Assembly: GCF_023898315.1 (NCBI RefSeq)
Contig: NC_064623.1
Span: 17,931,140-17,995,139 of the forward strand
Source: Schistocerca nitens
Lineage: Eukaryota; Arthropoda; Insecta; Orthoptera; Acrididae
Direction: 5' to 3'
Length of the DNA stretch: 64,000 bases
Part shown: one piece after another, positions 31,863 through 43,485 of the stretch
Numbering within the stretch: the stretch's first letter is position 1
Layout of the letters: each line of letters opens with the position of its first letter
Notes under the pieces: generated by a model
What the model saw: the letters and a program-made list of their open reading frames with translations, nothing else
The model's database searches: none
What the model was told of the DNA's origin: nothing
Position numbers and translations under genes: made by a program

Positions 31863-32063
31863 GGCCGGCCGGTGTGGCCGTGCGGTTCTAGGCGCTTCAG
31901 TCTGGAACCGCGTGACCGCTACGGTCGCAGGTTCGAATCCTGCCTGGGGCATGGATGTGTGTGATGTCCTTAGCTTAGTTAGGTTTAAGTAGTTCTAAGT
32001 TCTAGGGGACTGATGACCTCAGAAGTTAAGTCCCATAGTGCTCAGAGCCATTTTAACCATTTT
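31863..32063 (+). mobile_element. SINE-1 copy inside RT relic
   Basis: Forward SINE-1 flanked by TTTGCTGATGACA at 31850-31862 and 32064-32076 (13 bp, perfect). The duplicated target encodes the FADD catalytic motif of the host RT relic. Confidence 0.96.
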
Positions 32064-32745
32064 TTTGCTGATGACACTAGCTTGGTATTAAGGGAAGTTG
32101 TGTGCAACGTTGGCACTGTCTGAAACAGTGCAGTTGAAGACATAATTTCGTGGTTTATAGAAAATAAAGTAACGCTAAATCGCAGTAAGACTCAGTTTTT
32201 ACAGTTTCTAACACAAAATTCAAAAAAACCCGACGTTCTCATTACACAGAATGGGCTTATGATTAGTGAGACTGAAAGTTCAAATTTCTAGGTGTTCAGA
32301 TAAATAGATAACGGTCGTGGAAAGCCCACGTTCATGGTCTTCTTTAAAGACTTTTTATTATTAGAAAGTATCTGAAGTAAGTGATAGTTCGACACGAAAA
32401 GTAGTGTACTTGGCTTATTTTCATTCGCTCTTGATGTACGTTATTGTATTACGGCATAGCTCTTACTATTCTCAAAGGGAATTCTTGGCTCAGAAACGTG
32501 CGGTTAGGGAAATAAGTGGTGTATGATCGTAAATCTCTTGTCGACCCCTGTTCATTACCATGGGTGTTCTGACATTGGCCTCTCAACATATATATTTTTT
32601 AATGTTGTTTTTCGTTACCAATATCAGCTTGTTCCGAAGAACCATCAGCTTTTACTCAGTTAATACTAGGCAGATATCCGATCTGCATTTGCATCACACT
32701 TCCTTGACTCTTGTGCAGAAAGGCATGCTACATCCATTCCCAATA

Positions 32746-33130
32746 AGCTACCACAAGAAGAGAATAGAAGCTTTGGAAATGTGGTGGTACAGAAGAATGC
32801 TGAAGATTAGATGGGTAGATCACATAACTAATGAGGAGGTACTGAATAGAATTGGGGAGAAGAGGAGTTTGTGGCACAACTTGACTAGAAGAAGGGATCG
32901 GTTGGTAGGACATGTTCTGAGGCATCAAGGGATCACCAATTTAGTACTGGAGGGCAGTGTGGAGGGTAAAAATCGTAGAGGGAGACCAAGAGATGAAGAC
33001 ACTAAACAGATCAGAAGGCTGTAGGCTGCAGTAGGTACTGGGAGATGAAGAGGCTTGCACAGGATAGAGTAGCATGGAGGACTGCATCAAACCAGTCTCA
33101 GGACTGAAGACCACAACAACAACAACAACC
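32746..33130 (+). mobile_element. LINE-R 3' fragment
   Basis: 5'-truncated copy of the same LINE as at 46416-49420. It encodes RIEALEMWWYRRMLKIRWVD, HNLTRRRDRLVGHVLRHQG and GRPRDEDTKQI, then a 3' UTR ending in a CAA-repeat tail (33113-33130). It is inserted in the Jockey-like relic, whose sequence resumes afterwards. Confidence 0.92.
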
Positions 33131-34299
33131 ACAGGAATTAAACAATCTTGACGATAATCCACGCGCTTTGAAACCCAAACTAAAGTGTTCCCTCATGGGT
33201 CACTCCTTCTCTTCTGTCGAGGAGTTCTTTGAAAAATTAAGCTAATCCCTGTGTTACTTTGTTGATTGCGTATATATAAACTTATAGCTTGTCGTCTTTG
33301 TAAGGTTCATAAATAGTTTATTTTATTTGTTATTACTTTTCCGTTTAATTTCATGTACTGACACGTTCCATGGATATGGAGATTTGTTGCTCAGTTTGGT
33401 CGTACGGACCTAGCCGCGTAAAATAAATAATAGAACAAAGGAAATGATTTACCCCAAAGAAGTGTTACTTCAGTAGTGTTATTCAACGTCTGTACCAATG
33501 CTAAACCATTTCCGATGGCCATAAATAGTTTCCTTTACTCTGATTATCTGGCATTAGTGTTTGAAGCGAAATCTTTTGAAGATATTGAAACTCACCTGAC
33601 AAACACTCCGAGAGTTGAGCCTACATTACTCTAACAGTTACTTTCGTCTAAACCCAGACGAAATCCAACTGTGTGCATTTGATCTTAAGCATAATGAGCC
33701 ATATTGCGAACTTAACACCACATGGCAAAGGACGTGTTTAATAAATACGACCCATCCAAAACATCTGGCAGTCACTCTGGGCCATTTTATTACGTACAAG
33801 CAGCACTGCGAGGTTACGTGAACGAAGGTGGGAGACAGAAGCAATATCCATCGCAAGATTGCTGGTAATACCCGGGGCTTTTGACTGTAAACTCTGCAAA
33901 CGACAGCACTAGCAGTATGTTACAGTGCTGCAGAATATGTGCGCCCAGTGTGGTACAAATCCAGGCTCGAAAGGAAAATTGACGAAGCACTGAAACAAAC
34001 GAGTCAGCTTATTACAGGACGTTTGAAATCTACGCCATTTGTAAAACTCCAGGCAGCTCGCAGGCATTGCGTCACGAGCTACTCGTCGTGAAGCAGGTGT
34101 CTAGATAGAGAGAATAAATCAGGTTCATCCCTTACATGGGCACATCGCAGCAGCCACAGGATTAAGGTTCAGAACTTTCAGCTCCGCGATCAACGCCAGC
34201 TGCAGTGAGGAAACAACTGTGTATTTGTTGACTTGAATCGACCTGGGCACGCCCTCCGCAAACCCTCCCACCTGCGCATAAACAGCAGTAGGCAGTAAA

Positions 34300-34525
34300 T
34301 GTCGTGTGACTAGAGCCTCCCGTCGGGTAGACAGTTCGCCTGGTGCAAGTCTTTCGACTGGACGACACTTCAGCGACTTGCGCGTCGATGGGGATGAAAT
34401 GATGATGATTAGGACAACTCAACACCCAGTGCCTAAGCGGAGAAAATCTCCGAATCAGCCGGGGATCGAACCCGGGCCCATAGGATTTACATTCTTTCAC
34501 GCTGACCACTCAGCTACCGGGGGAG
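34300..34525 (-). mobile_element. SINE-6 (tRNA-derived)
   Basis: Reverse-oriented. On the complement the head reads CCCCCGGTAGCTGAGTGGTC with a GGGTTCGATCCCCGG B-box region. The tail includes ATCATCATTTCATCCCCATC and ends near ACGGGAGGCTCTAGTC. TSD not resolved. Confidence 0.85.
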
Positions 34526-35065
34526 GTCACTCAGTCGCATTGTTTTCGAAGTTGGAAGATCCAGCAACAACCTCCAGAAATGTCACTTCCCAGTGGATAC
34601 CACCAACTGTGACTACGGAGAACAACCGTGGAACACCTAGTTGTCTGTCAACTATACCCTGCACCTAACAGAGGAGAAGTTGTTCTGCTTGTGATCCCGA
34701 AAGCAATTGATGTTGCAGGATTTTGGGCAACGGTAGAGTAGCTCAGTAAATCTTTCTCTCTTCTGTTTTTGATCCCATCTACCATGCATAGTATTTGTTT
34801 GCGACTCGAGCAAACAAATAAATAAATGAAAGGAGCAGTTACAACAGCTGTGGGCCCGTTTGGTATGGGGACGGTTCAACCGCTTCCCAGTCTAATCACT
34901 GTGTGTATCCAGACTAGAGGCGGTGCAACGTCATACTGGTGAATGGGCACACACTGACAAGTTCTTCCTAAATCTGCCGCGATTTTGTAATGATTGCAAG
35001 TAACATCCCATGATCTCTCGACCTGGCAAGTTTCGTTTCGTTTTCTTCTCTCCTTCTCGGTGCTT
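34526..35065. other. Unassigned interval
   Basis: Nothing recognised. Confidence 0.45.
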
Positions 35066-35079
35066 CATTGTTGTTGTCA

Positions 35080-35398
35080 AAGCATTCCGTTTTCAGGCCA
35101 CAAGTGGCCCATCGGGACCATCCGACCGCCGTGTCATCCTCAGTTGAGGATGCGGATAGGAAGGGCGTGTGGTCAGCACACCGCTCTCCCAGTCGTTATC
35201 ATGGTTTTCTTTGACCGGAGCCACTACTATTCGGTCGAGTAGCTCCTCAGTTGGCATCACGAGGCTGAGTGCACCCCGGAAAACGGCAACAGCGCATGGC
35301 GGCTGGATGGTCACCCATCCAAGTGCCGGCCACGCCCGACAGCGCTTAACTTCGGTGATCTCACTGAAACCGGTGTATCCACTGCGGCAAGGCCGGTG
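35080..35398 (-). mobile_element. 5S-rRNA-derived SINE (SINE3 class)
   Basis: On the minus strand the 5' part matches the internal promoter part of 5S rRNA: GATCACCGAAGTTAAGCGCT (about 35341-35360 on the plus strand) and CACTTGGATGGGTGACC (about 35306-35322). A unique body to 35080 follows. It is flanked by CATTGTTGTTGTCA at 35066-35079 and 35399-35412 (14 bp, perfect). SINE3-class elements, known from fish and some invertebrates, use the 5S Pol III promoter instead of a tRNA promoter. It is not a functional 5S gene: the body and 3' end differ. Confidence 0.88.
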
Positions 35399-35555
35399 CA
35401 TTGTTGTTGTCAGGCAGTACATAAATATATCAAACATACAAGAACAATCCTCTGTTTTTTAATGGCCAAGAAACATCTCATGATCACTATCATCACTGAG
35501 TCAGCAGCAAACAGTTACGTGTACGCAAGAAATAGCGATATCAATACTTTGTAGT

Positions 35556-35650
35556 GTTTTTTGTTGTATTCTTCAGTTTAGAGACTGCTTTGACACAGCT
35601 CTGCAGGCTACTCTGTCCCTTGCGAACCTCTTCATCTCTGCAAAACGACT
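35556..35650 (-). mobile_element. LINE-R 3'-end fragment
   Basis: A short diverged copy of the LINE-R 3' UTR. The complement contains AGACTGAAGA-like sequence and TGATGCAGCTCTCC-related sequence, as at 46425-46480. Confidence 0.7.
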
Positions 35651-35658
35651 GTAGACTA

Positions 35659-36498
35659 CGAAGGGCTTTCAGTAAGTAATGCAACACTTTTTTTCTTTTC
35701 AAAGCAGCTTGGTTTATTCTGGATTGCAATACACCATACTACTCCCCAGTCTTTTTTCTACAAAACCGTACTTTCCAGTAGTACCTGCGTTCAGTGCGAC
35801 GACCTTATGCCACGTTACTGGCAGGGTGTGTCTGCCCGCATTGCACCACTCTACTGGTCGACGTCAGGGGCGACGTCTTGCTGCCTCAATAACCTTCCCA
35901 TGCTCCGTGTAACGCTTCCCCCAGAGTGCATCCTTCATTGGGCCAACAGATGGAAGCCGAAATGTGCAAGATCCAGGATGTAGGGTGGATGAGGAGGAAC
36001 AATCCTTTAAGTACCCTAACTGGTGTGTCATCGCTACCAACAGAGACGTCCAGCGGAGCAGTGAGGTGTTTGCTTGTAAGCCGTCGATCACCTCGAATGA
36101 GAGTGTCCACATGTCCCGACATTGCAGGAGTCGCGGCTGTGTGTGGCCGGCCGCGGACAGGTTTGGTCCACCACCTTCTGTTGCGATGATGACAGACGCC
36201 TCGCCCAACGACTCAACATGCTTTTGTTCACTGCTATATCTCCGTAGACATTCTGCAAGAGCCTATGAATATCGGCGATGCTCTGGTTTTTTTCGCCAAA
36301 CGAACCTCAATGACAGCTCTCTGCCTGGAATGCACCTCCATTACAAACGAAATTTTGAAGGCAAAATATAGCGCCGCCACCTATGATAATTTCGCGTAAC
36401 TGTAGGGGATGAAGCGATGTCTCACACGAAATTCCGTATTTTTGCGACGGTAACTAGCCGACAAAAATAAACACAGTTCCATTACTTAAAGCCCCTCG
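35659..36498 (-). mobile_element. Mariner deletion derivative related to 54901-56239
   Basis: Minus-strand element with TA at 35657-35658 and 36499-36500. The left end is CGAAGGGCTTTCAGTAAGTA, followed by ATGCAACAC. It keeps the 3' end and parts of the N-terminal half of the transposase (HTH and linker around 36120-36350), but the region holding the first two catalytic Asp residues is deleted near 36000. It is inactive but keeps transposase-recognisable ends. Confidence 0.85.
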
Positions 36499-36782
36499 TA
36501 CATCCGTCCGTACCTCCCTGCTGTATTATAGTTGTGCTCTCCCTATATATTCTATAAACGGACACGCATTTAATGTGTGGTGCAGCAAGTTGTTGTGGCC
36601 GGAAAGCAGAAGGACTATAGAAAACGTGCGAGAAACTCCGGGTTTCAAGTCACAGACAGATGCCAACGTACAGGACAAAGAGTTGCTCGCACTGTAAAAA
36701 CGAAGGTGATGCTACTGTGTAATATTTTTAACTGTTTGTCATCTGGTATGGCAATGTGGAACTATGTACGATTTTATTTACG

Positions 36783-36984
36783 GCTCGAATGGTTCAAATG
36801 GCTCTGAGCATCATGGGACTTAACATCTGAGATCGTCAGTCCCCTAGAACCTAGAACTAGTTAAACCTAACTAACCTAAGGACATCACATACATCCATGC
36901 TCGAGGAAGGATTCGAACCTGTGACCGTAGCGGTCGCGCGGTTCCAGACTGAAGCGCCTAGAACCGCTCGGGCACCCCGGCCGG
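36783..36984 (-). mobile_element. SINE-1 copy
   Basis: Reverse-oriented SINE-1 flanked by CGATTTTATTTACG (36769-36782) and CGATTTTATTCACG (36985-36998), a 14-bp TSD with one change. Confidence 0.94.
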
Positions 36985-37169
36985 CGATTTTATTCACGAT
37001 GGGACATCTAGATTTTGATATAACTGCCCTGAAGACAGCTACATACTAGCTGAAATCGATCTGCAATAAACAGATTAAAATTTACGACCGATGCTGCCCT
37101 TTCACTTCTTTTGGATTTCATTAATACGATGGTAGAGAACGGAGTTCCTGGTGGAAAGAAACGTTTATA

Positions 37170-37790
37170 TAAAAGTTCCTGACTATGTAATGGAAGCAGT
37201 GAAAACATTCTGCTACTTTAGAAGCCAAATAACACACGATGACGAATCAGGGAGGGTAGAAGCAGGCTAGTAAAGTGTAAGGCGTCGTTCTTCACTGAAA
37301 TAACTCTGCTGGTATCAAGCATGACCTTCAAAGTGAGTAAGAGATTTTTGAGAATCTGCTTCTGGAGCTCAGCAATGATTGCAAGTGGATCGTGGACTGT
37401 GGGAAAATGGGAAAAGAAGAGAAGAGAATTGTATGAGATGTGATGCTACAGTAGGATTTGGAAAATTGTGTGGAGAAATAATATAAGAAATGGGGAGGTT
37501 CTCCGCAAAATCGGCGGGAAAAGTGTTATGTGCTAAACACTGGCGGGAAGAAGGTACAGAATGATAGGACTTTGGTTAAAGACGTGAGGCGAATAACTAC
37601 CATATTGCTAGAGGGAGTCGTGTAGAGCATAAATTGTAAGATGAGACAGAGATTTTAATAAACCCAACAAATAATGTAGGACGTTGGGTGGAAGAGCTAC
37701 TCTAAGATGAATAGGTTAGAGCAGGAGAGGAATCCGTGTCGGGCTGCATGAAGACAGTCTGATGGAAAAACATAAAAGCCGCTCCGAGCA
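37170..37790 (+). mobile_element. Old RTE-like LINE relic
   Basis: Strongly decayed 3' part of a LINE-R-like ORF. VKTFCYFRSQITHDDESGR matches the FCYLGSKITDDGRS motif of the copy at 46416. Further pieces and a 3' region ending near GACAGTCTGATGG follow. Many stops and frameshifts; much older than the other LINE-R copies. Confidence 0.65.
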
Positions 37791-39363
37791 CGAGATTCTT
37801 CTGTAGGACTGCACCGCATATCAAAAGCCTTTCGCGGTTACTCGAATGGATAGTTTGACAATCTGCGTAAAACCTTTTCCATTGCTGCTCTGCGTGATTC
37901 AAAAACTGCATATGAAAGGTAGTAGCGCCGGGGGGAAGTTGTCACTTACACGAAAGTGTCTTCTTCCCTATGCTCTAACCACCCACTCCGTCCGCTCAGG
38001 TTTTGCCGGTTTTCGGACAATTTCCCTCCCGCCCGGCGAATAACGATTTCTGGGCCGCCATCACGCCTTCCCCTACCGTCTTTCATTTCGGCTCCTTCCG
38101 GAAAACAGATATAAAAATTCATATATTCAATCGCCGCCCTGGCGGAAATATCCTGCTTCCGTGATTTCCCATCCGCCCGCACACCTCCCCTGCTGCTACC
38201 CCTCTCTCTCTCCTCCGTTCCTTCATGTTTATCACCAGCTCCTCCCTTTCCACAACACTTCTCCCCGTCTCAGTATTCTGGCTGCACTCTCCACCTATCC
38301 TCACACCTCTTTCATCCCACACTCCACCTCTTTTGCTTCCCCCACCGCCTTAAGCACTACTTTCCAAAATCTGTCCCCTCCCGCTCTACCGACACACACT
38401 GTTACACACGGAAGCTATTATAGACAATGGAGCGATTGAGGGTAAGGACGAAGATCGTAAGGAGAAAAGATCAGCAAGGATGGCATGTCGCTTTCGATTC
38501 TTACACCACCGGTAAAGGTTATTTTACAGGTGGAGTTCTACGCGGATAAAAGAAAAGAGATCCCAATCATTATTTAACACAGCGTAGCGCTTCATATTCC
38601 CAATATGTTTTTACGCCACAAGTTTCTGTCGTAAGTAATGAAACGTATTTTGTGAGATTGTTTGCGGAACACTTTTGCACAAATGGGAAGGTAAATGAAG
38701 TCCCGTTACAAGGTGTTGCGCCAGCCAGCATGTTGTTCAGAGGTATTCTGTCACGTGTAGCTTATTTAGCAAATGTACGTAAAATCACACTAATGCTGAA
38801 TCGTGTTGAAGTTCTGTACTTCTCAGTGTAACAAGCATTGCAGTGTCTACTTGTAAATATACTGAACAACAATGTTGACAGATTCACAGATTTATTTGTG
38901 ACGTATGTGATACGCAAAAGAGAGTCAGACCATGAAGCGGAGATTCCAAAGAAATTCGCTTTGTAGCAGGTTTTGGTGATGGCGTAAGTGAGGTATCTCT
39001 TGTTACTAACAGACAGGAATGACTAAAAGGTGAGGCAGTTATTTTCCGGTACGACGAAAACAGGATGCACATGGTAACTGTGTGGAAAAAGAGCAAGAAG
39101 GGTGTTTTTCCTTACACTCAATTACATGATCAATGTGTATACCTACCGCAACGTCACAGCACTGGGGCAAAATATTTACGGCGGACGTGATAAAAGCTCC
39201 ATAACATAACGAGGTCCACATGAATAACTTAGATAAATATAGCTGAAAGCTTTTTCGCTACAATGATTACTTCAGAATTAAATATTAAACAATGGCGGAT
39301 TGAACTTTTATGCTAAAACTCGTACTATGAAACTTAGTAACTGTAACTTATTATCTTTAACTA
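37791..39363. other. Unassigned interval with pyrimidine-rich stretch
   Basis: 38160-38410 is CT-rich. No recognisable gene or repeat elsewhere in the interval. Confidence 0.4.
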
Positions 39364-40785
39364 CACTCCTGGAAATTGAAATAAGAACACCGTGAATTCA
39401 TTGTCCCAGGAAGGGGAAACTTTATTGACACATTCCTGGGGTCAGATACATCACATGATCACACTGACAGAACCACAGTCACATAGACACAGGCAACAGA
39501 GCATGCACAATGTCGGCACTAGTACAGTGTATATCCACCTTTCGCAGCAATGCAGGCTGCTATTCTCCCATGGAGACGATCGTAGAGATGCTGGATGTAC
39601 TCCTGTGGAACGGCTTGCCATGCCATTTCCACCTGGCGCCTCAGTTGGACCAGCGTTCGTGCTGGACGTGCAGACCGCGTGAGACGACGCTTCATCCAGT
39701 CCCAAACATGCTCAATGGGGGACAGATCCGGAGATCTTGTTGGCCAGGGTAGTTGACTTACACCTTCTAGAGCACGTTGGGTGGTACGGGATACATGCGG
39801 ACGTGCATTGTCCTGTTGGAACAGCAAGTTCCCTTGCCGGTCTAGGAATGGTAGTACGATGGGTTGGATGACGGTTTGGATGTACCGTGCACTATTCAGT
39901 GTCCCCTCGACGATCACCAGTGGTGTACGGCCAGTGTAGGAGATCGCTCCCCACACCATGATGCCGGGTGTTGGCCCTGTGTGCCTCGGTCGTATGCAGT
40001 CCTGATTGTGGCGCTCACCTGCACGGCGCCAAACACGCATACGACCATCATTGGCACCAAGGCAGAAGCGACTCTCATCGCTGAAGACGACACGTCTCCA
40101 TTCGTCCCTCCATTCACGCCTGTCGCGACACCACTGGAGGCGGGCTGCACGATGTTGGGGCGTGAGCGGAAGACGGCCTAACGGTGTGCGGGACCGTAGC
40201 CCAGCTTCATGGAGACGGTTGCGAATGGTCCTCGCCGATACCCCAGGAGCAACAGTGTCCCTAATTTGCTGGGAAGTGGCGGTGCGGTCCCCTACGGCAC
40301 TGCGTAGGATCCTACGGTCTTGGCGTGCATCCGTGCGTCGCTGCGGTCCGGTCCCAGGTCGACGGGCACGTGCACCTTCCGCCGACCACTGGCGACAACA
40401 TCGATGTACTGTGGAGACCTCACGCCCCACGTGTTGAGCAATTCGGCGGTACGTCCACCCGGCCTCCCGCATGCCCACTATACGCCCTCGCTTAAAGTCC
40501 GTCAACTGCACATACGGTTCACGTCCACGCTGTCGCGGCATGCTACCAGTGTTAAAGACTGCGATGGAGCTCCGTATGCCACGGGAAACTGGCTGACACT
40601 GACGGCGGCGGTGCACAAATGCTGCGCAGCTAGCGCCATTCGACGGCCAACACCGCGGTTCCTGGTGTGTCCGCTGTGCCGTGCGTGTGATCATTGCTTG
40701 TACAGCCCTCTCGCAGTGTCCGGAGCAAGTATGGTGGGTCTGACACACCGGTGTCAATGTGTTCTTTTTTCCATTTCCAGGAGTG
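39364..40785 (-). mobile_element. Tc1-A transposon, copy 3
   Basis: Full-length 1422-bp element with TA at 39362-39363 and 40786-40787. Confidence 0.97.
39519..40541 (-). CDS. Tc1-A transposase, copy 3 (intact, 340 aa)
   Basis: Intact frame with the full D155/D244/E277 triad. Compared with copy 1 it differs at about seven residues: E17K in the first HTH, F90S, T195M, E226Q, A253T, A268T and D314E. A253T and A268T lie in the stretch between the second and third catalytic residues. The frame continues open upstream of the ATG to a start just outside the element (40796), giving a potential 425-codon read-through frame. I treat the MPRQ ATG as the true start because that leader belongs to the TIR and 5' UTR. 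Predicted to be capable of encoding enzyme. Confidence 0.95.
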   Translation of the reverse strand: MPRQRGREPYVQLTDFKRGRIVGMREAGWTYRRIAQHVGREVSTVHRCCRQWSAEGARARRPGTGPQRRTDARQDRRILRSAVGDRTATSQQIRDTVAPGVSARTIRNRLHEAGLRSRTPLGRLPLTPQHRAARLQWCRDRREWRDEWRRVVFSDESRFCLGANDGRMRVWRRAGERHNQDCIRPRHTGPTPGIMVWGAISYTGRTPLVIVEGTLNSARYIQTVIQPIVLPFLDRQGNLLFQQDNARPHVSRTTQRALEGVSQLPWPTRSPDLSPIEHVWDWMKRRLTRSARPARTLVQLRRQVEMAWQAVPQEYIQHLYDRLHGRIAACIAAKGGYTLY

Positions 40786-42131
40786 TATAACGCCATTCAA
40801 TATGGAACTCTGTAAGCCGAACCTCGGCTCCGAAATGTGAGTCTATGTTATGTGGAACTTCCTCTATCTGTAAGCAAAACCTGCCTTTCAATATTTAACG
40901 ATTTCACCTTGCAACTTACGGGGAAGTGGAAACATCTTCTGACGCCATGAAACACAAAACAACTGCTCCTTATGGCCCTGAAGTAAAAATATTACCTGCG
41001 CAGCGGAAGATCAGCCCTGATGACGGAAGATCAGCCCTGATTTGCATAGCTTTCTGAAATATTATCGTCTGTGCCCGCACCTGAAATAAATCGCACTGCC
41101 GCGTGTGGAACTGAAATCTGGCAAGCTGCTGTGGAATGTAGGTGTGTTTACTTACACGAGGTAGCTTTTCAATAGTAATCAGAAATTATGCAGAAGTGCA
41201 GGAAAATGAGTCAGAAAATCTACTTCCGTTCGACTTTTGTATTGAACTAACAAAATAAGCAGGCCTTTGAAGGGTTCCACTTCCCTTGTAAATTCAAGTG
41301 CATGGGCCTTTCAAACACGTTTATTGGTTAAGACGGAGTGGGAGACCGCATGGAATACAGAATCGTACTAATACCGTATTATGATTATTCCCAGGGAGAT
41401 TTGTTTCCTTTTTACATATGACCTATTTGAATTCTCAGAAGAAGAGACTGATATAATAGCTTCCTGAACACATGATTTGGCGAGAAATCACTAGAATTCA
41501 AATAGTGACCACAACATGTGGTCACTATCTGAATTCACAGACTCACATAAGTTGTTGTTTCTTAAACTGGAAGTCTGACTCTACTTCATAATTATAACGA
41601 AAAACTTTCACGTATACGGGCTACAGGCTAAAAGAGATTTGTGCAACTGAATACCAACATCAACATTACTGCCGGGAAATGCCTTCCAAGCCCTAAACAT
41701 ATTCCAAAAACATTGGACGTCGCGGCATGCTCGAAGTTTTCATAGATGTTACGACACCCTGAAATTATCCAAAGGTTGGCTTATTCGTGAAATGAAATGA
41801 GATAAATATTCGTAATACAGGTTTAAGTTGCGGTGTCTCAAATAGAATTTCAGTTATAATATGAGTGAAACTTTGCTTGACTCTTATGGCAACTTTCTGT
41901 TTAGTCATTTTTGCGAAGCCTCGAAGGAATAATGGCTCTCGTAATTAAAACAATTAAAATGTTATTTTGTAACTTAGGGTCGCCGGACAAGGAAACGTCA
42001 GACTTCGATATTTAAAAGATACAGGTTTCTGCTCTCAAAGGACACATATTATGATACGAGACAGCTCATAAAATATTAGTTGTCGCTCATTATCCTTCGT
42101 CAATTATCTTGGCGCTGATTGCTGCGAAATA
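40786..42131. other. Unassigned interval
   Basis: AT-rich; no gene or known repeat. A direct duplication of GACGGAAGATCAGCCCTGAT-like units lies near 41003-41041. Confidence 0.45.
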
Positions 42132-43483
42132 CACTACTGGCCATTAGAATTGCTACACCAACAACAAATGCAGATGATAAACGGGTATTCATTGGACAAA
42201 TATGTTATACTAGAACTGACATGTGATTACATTTTCACGCAATTTGGGTGTATAGAACCAGAGAAATCAGTAGCCAGAACAACCACCTCTGGCGTCATAA
42301 CGGCCTTGATACGCCTGGGCATTGAATCAAACAGAGCTTGGATGGCGTGTACAGGTACACCTGCCCATGCAGCTTCAACACAATACCACAGTTCAGCAAG
42401 ACTAGTGACTGGCGCATTGTGTCGAACCAGTTGCTCGGCCACCATTGACCAGACGTTTTCAATTGGTGAGAGATCTGGGGAATGTGCTGGTCAGGGCAGC
42501 AGTCGAACATTTTTCGTATCCAGAAAGGCCCGTACAGGACGTGCACCATGCGGTCGTGCATTATCATGCTGAAATGTAGGGTTTTGCAGGGATCGAATGA
42601 AGGGTAGAGCCACGGTTCGTAAGACATCTGAAATGTAACGTCCACTGTTCAAAGTGCCGTCAATGCGAACAAGAGGTGACCGAGACGTGTAACTAATGGC
42701 ACCCCATACCATCACGCCGGGTGATACGCCAGTATGGCGATGACGAATACACGCTTCCAATGTGCGTTCACCGTGATGTCGCCAAACACGGATGCGACCG
42801 ACCATTATAATACTGTAAACAGAACCTGGATTCATTCGAAAAAATGACATTTTACCATTCGTGCACCCAGGTTCGTCGTTGAGTACACCATCGCAGGCGC
42901 TCCTGTCTGTGATGCAGCGTCAAGGGTAACCGCAGCCATGGACTCCGAGCTGATAGCCCAAGCTGCTGAAAACGTCGTCGAACTGTTCGTGCAGATGGTT
43001 GTTGTCTTGAAAACGTCCCCATCTGTTAACTCAGGGATCGAGACGTGGCTGCACGATCCGTTACAGCCATGCGGATAAGATGCCTGTCATCTCGACTGCT
43101 AATGATACGAGGCTGTTGGGATCCAGCACGGAGTTCCGTATTACCCTCCTGAGCCCACCGATTCTATATTCTGCTAACAGTCATTGGATGTCGACCAACG
43201 CGAACAGCAATGTCGCGATACGATAAACCGCAATCGCGATAACAGGAGGCACCACAACAAAGTTTCACCAGGCAACGCCGGTCAACTGCTGTTTGTGTAT
43301 GAGAAATCGGTTGGAAACTTTCCTCATGTCCGCACGTTGTAGGTGTCGTCACCGGCGCCAACCTTGTGTGAATGCTCTGAAAAGCTAATCATTAGCGTAT
43401 CACCGCATCATCTTTCTGTCGGTTAAATTTAGCGTCTGTAGCACGTCGTCTTTGTGGTGTAGCAATTTTGATGGCCAGTAGTG
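42132..43483 (-). mobile_element. Tc1-D transposon, both ends, dead transposase
   Basis: 1352-bp element with TA at 42130-42131 and 43484-43485. The ends read inward as CACTACTGGCCATTAGAATT and CACTACTGGCCATCAAAATT. Transposase remains on the minus strand: HTH (about 43361-43164, with DCGLSYRDIAVRVGRHPMTV), MVWGAISYTSRSPLVRIDGT, QHDNARPHGARPV and PDLSPIENVW. The second Asp and the Glu are 34 residues apart. Lesions: the first catalytic Asp reads Asn (FSNESRF), the Trp before the SPDLSPIE block is TGA, and frameshifts are present. Inactive. Confidence 0.9.
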
Positions 43484-43485
43484 TA

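Larger units (their letters stand above)
31491..34295 (+). mobile_element. Jockey-like RT relics with nested insertions
   Basis: Decayed non-LTR retrotransposon sequence on the plus strand, in two parts. Part 1 (about 31491-33420) has a VLNLTQLIEDGFETLE region, FIYINDMPSS, and FLFADD followed after a SINE by DDTSLVL. It continues to the C-terminal region and a 3' UTR with GACACGTTCCATGGATATGG. It is split by a SINE-1 (31863-32063) and a LINE-R fragment (about 32746-33130). Part 2 (about 33450-34295) is another RT relic with NPDEIQLCAFDLKHNEPY, TYKQHCE and SQLITGRLKSTPF. Many stops and frameshifts are present. Confidence 0.75.

Noticed and set aside
35300..35365. Functional 5S rRNA gene
   Set aside because: Only the promoter region resembles 5S; the remainder differs and the unit is flanked by a TSD, so it is a SINE.
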